Source: Calditrichaceae bacterium
GTDB taxonomy: Bacteria; Calditrichota; Calditrichia; RBG-13-44-9; J075
Direction: 5' to 3'
DNA: 64,000 nt
NCBI GenBank assembly: GCA_013360445.1
Contig: JABWBP010000028.1
Coordinates: 28,117 to 92,116 of the forward strand
The translations under genes and the position numbers were made by a program. This document shows positions 52,381 to 59,982 of this stretch, one piece after another (position 1 is the first letter of the stretch; the number at the start of each line of letters is the position of its first letter). The notes under the pieces were generated by a model. That model ran no database searches. It had not been told where the DNA came from and saw only the letters and a program-made list of their open reading frames with translations.

Positions 52381-53415
52381 TCACGATGTCGTTCTCAAAA
52401 TCGGCAACGTTACCGAATATTCATCCGTTTCGGTTTGGATACTGATTTCCCGGCCGGTAATCAGTTTATAGCGCTCATTCAGGGTCTTCAAGCCGGTTTT
52501 GGGCGAGCCGTTTTCCGCCAGCCTGGGGCGCCTGGGATTGGAAACCACGATGCAGGAATCGCCGATGCGCACCCGGATTCCCAGGGGGCTACTTTCATCC
52601 ACCTGGTTGTGTTTCACAGCGTTTTCCAGCAGAATTTGCAGCGAAATCGGCGGGATCAGGTAATCATCCCACTCCCCGTTTCCGTTGATCGTCAATTGAA
52701 CCCCTTTCCCAAAACGCAGTTGCAGCAGGGAGAAATAGTGGTTGAGGAACTCGATTTCCTCCCGGAGCTGCACCAGTTCCCGGTCCTTGTTCATCAGGAT
52801 ATAGCGGTACACGTCGGAGAGGTGCTCGTTGAAGCGCAGCGCTTTCTCCCGGTCGTTCTCGATCAGGTAGGAGAGGGTATTCAGGGAGTTGAACATGAAA
52901 TGGGGGTCGATCTGGCTCTTCAGCGCGGCCAGCTCCGCCTGAGCTTTGGCGCGTTCTAATTTCTCGAATTGCAGCAGGTCGCTCTCCCGCTCCTTGATCA
53001 GAAAAACCGTTTCGTACACGTGGGTAATGAAAATCACCGCAATGACGTTCATCAGGGTCACCAGCTTGATCACGTTCCAGTCCGGCCCCGCAAATCCCGC
53101 AAAATAATACCAGAACAGCAGCATCAGCGCCGTTACCGGGGCGGTGTAAAACACGTTGGCGAATACCAGGGTGGTTAATTTGCGGATGGGATTCTGAAAC
53201 CAGTCGTAATGCTCCCGCTGCTTGAATAGCAGGTAGCGGTTGCCGTGCCAGATCACAAAGGAAATCAGGATGAAATATCCGTAGCCGATCCAGTACAGGG
53301 GGGAGCGAAAGGTAACGTGCCCGAACAACCCCGTAAGGTTGGGGATGGCGATCCCGAAAAAGGGGATGAAGAGCAGGCGGATGTTCAGATCATTGATTTG
53401 AGATTGGGGTTTCAT
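52381..53415 (-). CDS. LytS-type sensor histidine kinase
   Basis: A 344-residue membrane kinase with four N-terminal helices (about 15-35, 45-65, 90-115, 125-150), a coiled linker (ERAKAQAELAALKSQ) and a His_kinase domain with the phosphoacceptor in IDPHFMFNSLNTLSYL, then an HATPase domain with N-box LQILLENAVKHNQ and GSPKTGLKTLNERY. The partner regulator starts just downstream. A TTG at 53445 lies immediately after the stop of the upstream lipoprotein gene and would couple translation; the ATG at 53415 is preferred. Confidence 0.9.
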   Translation of the reverse strand: MKPQSQINDLNIRLLFIPFFGIAIPNLTGLFGHVTFRSPLYWIGYGYFILISFVIWHGNRYLLFKQREHYDWFQNPIRKLTTLVFANVFYTAPVTALMLLFWYYFAGFAGPDWNVIKLVTLMNVIAVIFITHVYETVFLIKERESDLLQFEKLERAKAQAELAALKSQIDPHFMFNSLNTLSYLIENDREKALRFNEHLSDVYRYILMNKDRELVQLREEIEFLNHYFSLLQLRFGKGVQLTINGNGEWDDYLIPPISLQILLENAVKHNQVDESSPLGIRVRIGDSCIVVSNPRRPRLAENGSPKTGLKTLNERYKLITGREISIQTETDEYSVTLPILRTTS

Positions 53416-53445
53416 GGCTGCACTTATGTTGATCCGCGGCAGCAA

Positions 53446-53904
53446 TTACCGTTGGATCTGGATATCGCCGTGGGTTAGAATACCCGCTTCGATATAAACC
53501 CGGTAAATTCCGTTCGGCAGCAATTCACCGGCATCGTTTTTTAAATCCCACGCCACAGTGTGGGTGCCGGGGCTGAGAGAAGTGTCAAGCAAAGTTCTCA
53601 CAATTCTGTTGGATGGGGAATGGATGACTATTTTTACCGGCATGCCGGAGGAAAGCGCAAAATGAATGCTGGTGAACCCTTGCGTTGGATTCGGATAGGC
53701 AGCTCTGGCACAAAAAGGTGCAGGAGCACCACAGCGAGGTTGCCAATCATCAGGATCGTCTTCGATGAGGTTGGCCTGGTCGTCAGTCTTCGCGATTCCG
53801 CTAAAAACAGGATTCAGGGGGTTTTTGTCTTTCTCGCACTGGAACGCAAGGAGAAGACATAAAACAAGAAGAGGTAAGAAGAATTTAGAATGAGATACGA
53901 ACAT
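53446..53904 (-). CDS. Small lipoprotein with FlgD-like sorting/Ig domain
   Basis: A 152-residue lipoprotein: signal LPLLVLCLLLAFQC with lipobox Cys23, acidic linker, then an 80-residue C-terminal FlgD-Ig/T9SS-like domain (AAYPNPTQGFTSIHFALSSG, VAWDLKNDAGELLPNGIYRV). It consists of little else, so it may be a surface or periplasmic accessory of the LytS/LytTR pair that follows it directly. Its stop is immediately followed by a potential TTG start of the kinase. ATG at 53904. Confidence 0.75.
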   Translation of the reverse strand: MFVSHSKFFLPLLVLCLLLAFQCEKDKNPLNPVFSGIAKTDDQANLIEDDPDDWQPRCGAPAPFCARAAYPNPTQGFTSIHFALSSGMPVKIVIHSPSNRIVRTLLDTSLSPGTHTVAWDLKNDAGELLPNGIYRVYIEAGILTHGDIQIQR

Positions 53905-54153
53905 GGTAATTATGCCCTCCTGATGCTAAGGTTGATATGAGATATGTTCGCCGGAATATAGGTCGTTTGCATCATTTTCGCAAATAACTATTCCTTATGA
54001 AAACATGGTCAACAGTTATTTCCCTCTCCAGCCACTTAATTTCCCGTTTCATCCTCGGATTTTCCCGCTTCAGTCACTTTCTTCGGAAAAACGGTGGGAA
54101 TTTATTTACTTTATTAGCAAAAACAAAATCCAAAACCTGAAGGAGAAAAAGTT

Positions 54154-54564
54154 ATGGATATGTCCAAAATCAATCTGTTAGCGGTATTCGTTGCGGCGCT
54201 GTCCAGCTTCGTCATCGGCGCGGTGTGGTATTCGCCGATCCTGTTCGCCAAAGCCTGGATGCGCGAGAACGGTTTCTCGGAAGAGGATATGAAAAACGCC
54301 AATATGGGCAAGATTTTCGGCCTCTCGTTTCTGCTCGCCCTGGTGATGGCTTTCAACCTGGCGGCGTTTTTGGCGGAGCCGGCGGAGCCGAACCTGGCCT
54401 GGGGCATGACCGCCGGGGCGTTGGCGGGAATCGGCTGGGTGGCCGCCGCCATCGGGATCATCTACCTGTTCGAGCGCAGGTCCCTGAAATTATTTTTGAT
54501 CAACGCCGGCTACCAGGCGGTCACTTTCATCGTCATGGGGGGAATCCTGGGGGTTTGGAAGTAG
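54154..54564 (+). CDS. DUF1761 family membrane protein
   Basis: A 136-residue protein with four predicted membrane helices (LLAVFVAALSSFVIGAVWYSP; GLSFLLALVMAFNLAAFLA; AWGMTAGALAGIGWVAAAIGII; LINAGYQAVTFIVMGGILGVW; each within 22 residues). The WYSP motif after helix 1 is the DUF1761 hallmark. Function unknown. ATG at 54154 follows GAAGGAGAAAAAGTT. A hairpin-like AAATAACTATTCC/AACAGTTATTT pair (53982-54021) precedes it. Confidence 0.85.
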   Translation: MDMSKINLLAVFVAALSSFVIGAVWYSPILFAKAWMRENGFSEEDMKNANMGKIFGLSFLLALVMAFNLAAFLAEPAEPNLAWGMTAGALAGIGWVAAAIGIIYLFERRSLKLFLINAGYQAVTFIVMGGILGVWK

Positions 54565-54567
54565 GCA

Positions 54568-54715
54568 GGGGCAGTAGTGGCAGTAGTGGCAGTAGGCAGT
54601 AAGCAGTAGGCAGTAAGCAGTAGGCAAGTAGGCAGAGAAAGTAAGCAATCACAGCCATTTGCGATGCTTCCTGCGACAGCCAACTGCCTACTTGCCTAAT
54701 GCCTACTGCTTAAGA
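54568..54715. repeat. GCAGTAGGCAGTAAGCAG inverted word repeat
   Basis: GCAGTAGTGGCAGTAGTGG and GCAGTAAGCAGTAGGCAG copies (54570-54635) are answered by CTGCCTACTTGCCTAATGCC (54683-54702) in reverse orientation. A shorter version of the same words occurs at 55852-55911. Confidence 0.7.
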
Positions 54716-54824
54716 GACCGCAACTCAAAATTACCAGGGGTATTGTATATTTTCCGGCGATTGGGTAAGTTCTTCCTGTTTCTCATAAATAACAGGTAAA
54801 CAAAACCCAATGGAGGTATTTTCC

Positions 54825-54995
54825 ATGAGATTGAATGCCCCGAAAAAGATGGTATGGATGATTAGCGTGATACTGGGAGCGGTTGGGGTGGTCGGGCAAG
54901 TTGCCGGAATTGGAGTTCTTATGCCCTACACGTTTTGGCTGGTAACGGTTGCGCTGGCGCTGCTGGCGCTGGGAAACGTCATGAAAGGAATGTAG
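54825..54995 (+). CDS. Small two-helix membrane protein
   Basis: A 56-residue protein, MRLNAPKKMVWMISVILG at the start and two hydrophobic helices (MVWMISVILGAVGVVGQVAG and FWLVTVALALLALGNVM) with a short YTF turn. ATGGAGG with seven bases spacing before ATG at 54825 is a strong ribosome site, which makes it a credible gene despite its length. Small related proteins occur in FCB genomes as hypothetical membrane proteins; no function is known. The 260-base gap upstream is mainly repeat. Confidence 0.65.
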   Translation: MRLNAPKKMVWMISVILGAVGVVGQVAGIGVLMPYTFWLVTVALALLALGNVMKGM

Positions 54996-55086
54996 CGTTT
55001 GCCGAAGCGGGGCGTTGATGCGGGGTAATTCACCCTGAAATCCATGGCCCCCGCGGCTCACTTCCATTGGAGGAGAAGTGACCGAT

Positions 55087-55126
55087 AAAAAAAGGCGGCG
55101 TTGGAAACAGCGCCGCCTTTTTCTAT
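55087..55126. terminator. Bidirectional rho-independent terminator
   Basis: AAAAAAA-GGCGGCG (to 55100), loop TTGGAAACAG, CGCCGCC-TTTTT (55111-55122). The stem of seven G/C pairs is flanked by A and T runs, placed between converging genes (the small membrane protein and higA). Confidence 0.9.
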
Positions 55127-55144
55127 GCTGGTTCTTCCAAAGAT

Positions 55145-55453
55145 TTACGAATTGGTATGCACATATACGCGAACTTCCCGGTCGAGCCGTTCTGCTAATC
55201 TATCCGCTTCCACGTCGAGATCAAAATCCATTTGCAAGCCGAGCCAAAACTGCGCCGACACGCCAAAATACCGCGCCAAACGCAAAGCCGTATCGGCGGT
55301 TATGCTGCGCTTGCGCAATACGATTTCATTGATTCGTCGCGGGGGAACTCCAATGTCAAGAGCCAGCCTGTTTTGGCTAATATTCATCGGCTTGAGAAAC
55401 TCTTCCAGTAACACCTCGCCGGGATGAAGCGGGGGAATCTTCTTGCTGCGCAT
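55145..55453 (-). CDS. higA: HigA family antitoxin
   Basis: A 102-residue XRE-family helix-turn-helix antitoxin. HPGEVLLEEFLKPMNISQNR at residues 10-29, then GVPPRRINEIVLRKRSITAD and TALRLARYFGVSAQFWLGLQ are the HigA/VapI signature. It neutralises HigB and represses the operon. ATG at 55453 follows GGAGTTTTAAGAA. Toxin first, antitoxin second, gap of 12 bases, the usual HigBA order. Confidence 0.93.
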   Translation of the reverse strand: MRSKKIPPLHPGEVLLEEFLKPMNISQNRLALDIGVPPRRINEIVLRKRSITADTALRLARYFGVSAQFWLGLQMDFDLDVEADRLAERLDREVRVYVHTNS

Positions 55454-55465
55454 TTCTTAAAACTC

Positions 55466-55747
55466 CTAATGGTAATCAACTATTTCAACCTTGTACGAAT
55501 CTTCTTCATGCCATTCAAAACAAATTCGCCATTGATCATTGATCCTAATACTATACTGGCCTTCACGGTCGCCATGTAACTGCTCAAGTCGATTTCCCGG
55601 AGGAATACGTAAATCATTAAGAGTGGCAGCCCGATTTAGCATTCTTAATTTACGGAAAGCGACTTGTTGAATGTTGTGAGGCAGTTTACGGGAAAAGGTT
55701 CGATTGAAAATTTTCTCCGTTTCATTATCTTTGAACGATCTGATCAC
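55466..55747 (-). CDS. higB: HigB family toxin
   Basis: A 93-residue RelE/HigB-type ribosome-dependent mRNA endonuclease, starting at GTG 55747 (MIRSFKDNETEKIFNR). Core motifs: KLPHNIQQVAFRKLRMLNRA at residues 22-41, PGNRLEQLHGDREGQYSIRI, and the C-terminal NDQWRICFEW. The basic and aromatic residues of the family are kept, so the toxin looks intact. Forms a bicistronic module with higA. Confidence 0.92.
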   Translation of the reverse strand: MIRSFKDNETEKIFNRTFSRKLPHNIQQVAFRKLRMLNRAATLNDLRIPPGNRLEQLHGDREGQYSIRINDQWRICFEWHEEDSYKVEIVDYH

Positions 55748-55851
55748 AGCCCCAATATATAACGCCAGCCGTTAAATGTCAAACGCTCTATCGTTTACTT
55801 CCCAAAAGACTTGTGAGGGTGTTTAAAAATTACCACCCGACGGAAAGCATT

Positions 55852-55911
55852 GAGCAGTAGGCAGTATGCAGGGAGCACCCCCAATGGCTGCCCTTGCCTA
55901 CTGCCTACTTG
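55852..55911. repeat. GCAGTAGGCAGTATGCAGGG / GCCTACTGCCTACTTG inverted repeat
   Basis: Short arms with a 20-base loop, between higB and fadE, and a GAGGGTGTTTAAAAATTACC copy of the GTTTGAAAA family at 55815-55834. Confidence 0.6.
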
Positions 55912-55925
55912 TATTTAGAGAACCC

Positions 55926-58328
55926 TCAATGCGCCATTTCCGGCTTTTTGCTGCCGTTGCCCGAAGGGGTTTTGATCACTGCGGAGCTCATATACTCGCT
56001 CAGGGTGAAGGAATCCACCTGCACCGCGTCGTTGCGGGCTTCTTCCGCTCTTGCCAGCAAATCCGCTTCCGCTTTAGTAATGACGCCCGCTTCCACGGCC
56101 CGCGCGGCAAGCCTTTCGAGAGCGTCTTTGGGTAGCTTCTTCTCCCGCACCGCTTGAACGATCTTCCGGGCGATGGGGTCGGCCTGGGTTACCAGGGTAA
56201 AGGCGTTTTCCAGCCGTCCCAGCGCTTCGTTCGGATCGAAGGAGAAGTACATTCCGCGGGTGAGACGGTCGCGCTGCTCCCCGGGAGCTTGCAGAATGCG
56301 CGCCACCTGGCTGCCTAACGTATCGGAGGGCATCGCGCTCAGGTTATTGAAGCGCGACCACAGGGACACCGGCCCCTTGAAGGGGAATCCCATGTTCTGG
56401 AAAATTCCGTCAAAAGCCTCTTGAATTTGCGCCAGGGCGAATTTCATCGACCAGTGCACCAGCGGCAAATCTTCCTTTTTTCGCCCTTCCGCTTCGTAGC
56501 GCCGCAGCACCGCGCTGCCCAGGTACAGCCAGGAGAGAATGTCGGCAAACCGCCCGGTCAGCTTTTCTTTGCGCTTCAAATCTCCGCCGTAGTTGCCCAT
56601 GGCCACGTCGGCCATGAAGGCGAAAGATGCCCCGGCCCAGGACAATTTGCGGAAATATGTTGCCGTCGGTCCTTTCACCGGGGAAATCGACAGCCAGCCG
56701 CGGGTAACGCTCAGCAACATGGAGCGGAACATATTGCGGATGACGTGCCCCACGTGCTTCCACAAATACCGGTCGAAGTCCGCCAGCTTGTTTTCCATCA
56801 ACGCAGTGATCTCCTTGTAAGCGAAAGGATGGCAGCGGATGGCCCCCTGCCCGAAGATGATCAGGGTGCGGGTGAGAATATTCGCGCCTTCCACGGTGAT
56901 GTTGATGGGAACCCCCATGTAGCCGTTGGCGATTACGTTGCGCGGCCCGCGCGAGATCGCTGCCCCGCCGAGAATATCCATCGCATCGGTGACCGCCTTG
57001 CGCAGGATTTCCGTAAAATTGTACTTGGCGATAGCGGTAATTACCGGCGGCTTTTGGCCCTTGTCCAGCCCGCCGCAGGTAAACCGCCGCCCCGCTTCTA
57101 AGATGTAAGCATATCCGCCGATGCGCGCCAAAGGCTCTTCGATGCCCTCGAATTTGCCGATCGGCAGCCCGAACTGCTTGCGAATCGCCGCATACGCGCC
57201 CGCTGCCCGCGCTGCCAATTTGGTGCCGCCGGCTGCGGAGGCCGGCAGTGAAATACCCCGCCCGGCCGCCAGCGATTCCATCAACATGCGCCAGCCGTTC
57301 CCGGCCTGCTCCGCCCCGCCGATGATCGCGTCAATGGCAACGACCACGTCCTGCCCTTCCGTGGGGCAGTTGTAAAACGGTACTCCTAAAGGATCGTGGC
57401 GGCGTCCCAGCACCACCCCGGTGGTATTCGAGGGGATCAACGCGCAAGTAATTCCCACCTCTTTTCCTTTGCCCAACAGGTTGTCCGGGTCATATAACTT
57501 AAAAGCCAGGCCGATCACCGTAGAAATCGCCGCCAGGGTGATGTAGCGTTTGCGCCAGTTCAGGCGGATGTACAGCTTGCCGTCCTCCCCGCGGAACACC
57601 ACCCCGCGGGCGGCCATGGAACCGGCGTCCGACCCCGCCCCCGGTTCGGTGAGGGCGAAACAGGGCATCTCTTCTCCCCGGGCCAGTCGCGGCAGGTAGT
57701 AGTTTTTCTGTTCATCGGTTCCATAGTGCAGCAGCAGCTCCGCCGGCCCCAGGGAATTGGGCACCATCACCGAAATCGCCAGTGGACCGCAGCGCGACAT
57801 CAGCTTGGCGACGATGGCGCTGTTCGCGGAAGGAGAGAATCCCAGCCCGCCGTATTCTTTGGGAATGATAATTCCCAGGAACCCCTTTTCTTTCATGTAC
57901 TGCCACACTTCCGGGGGCAGATCGCGCCGCAATTGCACCTCCCAATCATTGCTCATGCGGCAGATTTCTTCCGCCGGGCCGTCCAAAAAGGCCTGCTCTT
58001 CCGGGCCGAGGTCGGGATAGGATTCTTTCATTATCTTCCCGAAGTCCGGTTTGCCGGAGAAAAGATCCCCGTCCACCCAGACGCTTCCCGCTTCGATGGC
58101 GGTGCGTTCGGTGTCGGAAATAGCCGGGAGCAGGTTTTTCGCTTTGATGAACTTCACCAGCCCGGAGGTGAGCAACACCCGGCGCAGCGGAGGGACGCCG
58201 AACAGCGCCGTCAATGCGCCGTAAATGATCCACAGCCAGGCCGGGGCTCCAAATCCGAACAGCAGCGCAGCGCCGGCCAGCGCCCAGATCCAGAAATTCG
58301 CGCCCGTAAATCCCAGCGCCAGCAGCAC
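55926..58328 (-). CDS. fadE: Acyl-CoA dehydrogenase FadE (membrane-associated form)
   Basis: Long FadE-type acyl-CoA dehydrogenase of 800 residues, first oxidative step of beta-oxidation. Membrane helices at the N terminus (about 8-40), then the dehydrogenase core: GSVWVDGDLFSGKPDF, EYGGLGFSP, SVMVPNSLGPAELLLHYGTD (positions 185-205, read in parts), CFALTEPGAGSDAGSM, WRKRYITLAAISTVIGLAF, and a long C-terminal extension (DUF1974-like). The frame opens at GTG 58328 with no ribosome site. An ATG at 58399 with good spacing (MEFLQTLFA) lies in another frame, so the true N terminus may be shifted by one base. Third gene of the fadN-fadA-fadE operon. Confidence 0.9.
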   Translation of the reverse strand: MLLALGFTGANFWIWALAGAALLFGFGAPAWLWIIYGALTALFGVPPLRRVLLTSGLVKFIKAKNLLPAISDTERTAIEAGSVWVDGDLFSGKPDFGKIMKESYPDLGPEEQAFLDGPAEEICRMSNDWEVQLRRDLPPEVWQYMKEKGFLGIIIPKEYGGLGFSPSANSAIVAKLMSRCGPLAISVMVPNSLGPAELLLHYGTDEQKNYYLPRLARGEEMPCFALTEPGAGSDAGSMAARGVVFRGEDGKLYIRLNWRKRYITLAAISTVIGLAFKLYDPDNLLGKGKEVGITCALIPSNTTGVVLGRRHDPLGVPFYNCPTEGQDVVVAIDAIIGGAEQAGNGWRMLMESLAAGRGISLPASAAGGTKLAARAAGAYAAIRKQFGLPIGKFEGIEEPLARIGGYAYILEAGRRFTCGGLDKGQKPPVITAIAKYNFTEILRKAVTDAMDILGGAAISRGPRNVIANGYMGVPINITVEGANILTRTLIIFGQGAIRCHPFAYKEITALMENKLADFDRYLWKHVGHVIRNMFRSMLLSVTRGWLSISPVKGPTATYFRKLSWAGASFAFMADVAMGNYGGDLKRKEKLTGRFADILSWLYLGSAVLRRYEAEGRKKEDLPLVHWSMKFALAQIQEAFDGIFQNMGFPFKGPVSLWSRFNNLSAMPSDTLGSQVARILQAPGEQRDRLTRGMYFSFDPNEALGRLENAFTLVTQADPIARKIVQAVREKKLPKDALERLAARAVEAGVITKAEADLLARAEEARNDAVQVDSFTLSEYMSSAVIKTPSGNGSKKPEMAH

Positions 58329-58429
58329 CGCGATAATGCCCAGCGCAACGCCGGGCCCCGGCAGCCCGGCCAGGCAAATAAGGTTTGCAGAAATTCCATG
58401 ATGACCCCCATTGGTTAAGTGTCCTCTGA

Positions 58430-58556
58430 ATTCACCATTCTGAATTCACTATTCCCCATTCACCATTCTGAATTCACCATTCATTCTGAGGCGTTGATTG
58501 CCTTTAGCAAATCGTGAATTGTGAACGGTGAATAGTGAATTTTTCATTCACATAGC
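58430..58556. repeat. GAATTCACCATTCT / GTGAATAGTGAA inverted word repeat
   Basis: CACCATTCTGAATTCACTA and CCATTCACCATTCTGAATTC words (58433-58486), answered by AATCGTGAATTGTGAACGG and GAATAGTGAA in reverse (58508-58540). Between fadE and fadA. Confidence 0.65.
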
Positions 58557-58590
58557 CCTGAAAGCCGGTCGCCAACGCCCGACCGCCTCA

Positions 58591-59775
58591 TCACAGCCTC
58601 AAATTCTCGAAAATCCCCGCCGCGCCCATTCCCCCGCCGATACACATGGTAACGATGCCGTAGCGCACCTTCCGGCGGATCATTTCGTGCAGCAGGGCGG
58701 CGGTCAATTTTGCGCCGGTGCAGCCCAGGGGATGTCCCAGGGCCACCGCCCCGCCGTTCACGTTGACGATTTCTTCATCCAGTCCCAACTGGCGAATAAC
58801 CGCCAGGGCCTGGGCGGCAAATGCCTCGTTCAACTCGATCAACCCGATGTCTTTTAACTTCAAACCGGCCTGTTTTAAGGCTTTCGGCAGCGCTTCCACC
58901 GGCCCGATGCCCATCACTTCCGGCGCGACGCCCGCCACCGCGTAAGCGACCAGGCGGGCCAGCGGTTTCACCTTGAGTTGCTTCACCATTCGCTCGCTCA
59001 TTACCACCGCGGCCGCCGCCCCGTCAGACACTTGCGAGGCGTTCCCCGCGGTGACGGTTCCGTTCAGCTTGAAGGCCGGTTTCAGCTTTGCCAGCGCCTC
59101 CGGGGTCGTATCCGCGCGGGGACCTTCATCCACCTTGAAAATTTTCTCCAGCGTATGGATTTTGCCGTTTTGATAAAAGGTTTCCCTTACCTCCAGGGGG
59201 ATGATTTCTTCCGCAAAATACCCCTTTTCGATGGCGGCAATGGCGCGCTGGTGCGAGCGCAGGGAAAATGCGTCCTGGTCTTCCCGGCTGATTTGGTATT
59301 GCGCCGCCAGGTTCTCGGCGGTCAATCCCATCCCGATGTACACGTCCGGGTCCGCCTGCGCCAGGGCGGGATCGGGGGTGAAATAAAATCCCGCCATCGG
59401 CACCAGGCTCATGGACTCCGCCCCTCCCGCCACGACGGTCTCCGCGTGGCCGGCCATAATCGACTGCGCCGCCGTGGCGATGCTTTGCAGGCCGGAGGAG
59501 CAGAAACGGTTGATGGTTGCCGCGGGAACCGAATCCGGCAATCCCGCCGCCTGGGCGATGACCCGCCCCATATTCATACCCTGGGGGCCTTCCGGGAAGG
59601 CGCAGCCGATCAGCACGTCATCCACCTGCTGCGCTTGCAGCCCTTTTACTTTGCCGATGGCGCCCTTGACCGCCGCGGCGCCCATCTCTTCCGGGCGCAT
59701 GTTCCGCAGGCTCCCGCGCTTCGCCTTGCCGACCGCGGTGCGCACGCTGCTGACGATATAGGCTTCCTGGTGCAT
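58591..59775 (-). CDS. fadA: Acetyl-CoA acyltransferase (thiolase)
   Basis: 3-ketoacyl-CoA thiolase, 394 residues, cleaving the beta-ketoacyl-CoA. Nucleophile Cys in [16 protein letters not shown], then NEAFAAQ with active-site His implied, [17 protein letters not shown] (His) and [14 protein letters not shown] (second Cys). Full family length. ATG at 59775 follows GAGGAAATATCT. It lies downstream of fadN and upstream of fadE, separated by repeats. Confidence 0.95.
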   Translation of the reverse strand: MHQEAYIVSSVRTAVGKAKRGSLRNMRPEEMGAAAVKGAIGKVKGLQAQQVDDVLIGCAFPEGPQGMNMGRVIAQAAGLPDSVPAATINRFCSSGLQSIATAAQSIMAGHAETVVAGGAESMSLVPMAGFYFTPDPALAQADPDVYIGMGLTAENLAAQYQISREDQDAFSLRSHQRAIAAIEKGYFAEEIIPLEVRETFYQNGKIHTLEKIFKVDEGPRADTTPEALAKLKPAFKLNGTVTAGNASQVSDGAAAAVVMSERMVKQLKVKPLARLVAYAVAGVAPEVMGIGPVEALPKALKQAGLKLKDIGLIELNEAFAAQALAVIRQLGLDEEIVNVNGGAVALGHPLGCTGAKLTAALLHEMIRRKVRYGIVTMCIGGGMGAAGIFENLRL

Positions 59776-59820
59776 AGATATTTCCTCGTTTGCTGAATTT
59801 TTAACGCTGCGAGGGTCTGG

Positions 59821-59971
59821 GCGTAATGCGTAACTCGTAAAACGTAATGCGTAACAAAAACGGAATACCCTTCGACCCTTCGACCCTTCGACCCTTCGAC
59901 AAGCTCAGGGTAAACTCTTTTGCGCAATACGCAAAACGCAATACGTGTCACCCATTACGCATTACGTTTCC
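59821..59971. repeat. Nested repeats: GCGTAATGCGTAAC outer, CCCTTCGACAAGCTCAGGG inner
   Basis: Outer words GTAATGCGTAACTCGTAAAA (59822-59841) are answered by GCAATACGCAAAACGCAATAC and CATTACGCATTACG (59932-59967). Inside, four CCCTTCGA copies end in CTTCGACAAGCTCAGGG (59870-59910). Sister array at 20503-20590. Between fadA and fadN. Confidence 0.65.
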
Positions 59972-59982
59972 CGCCCTCCTGC

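Noticed and set aside
54568..54715. Repeats as a CRISPR array
   Set aside because: Units are 7-10 bases, adjacent or inverted, without regular unique spacers of 30-40 bases, and no cas gene is present anywhere in the window.
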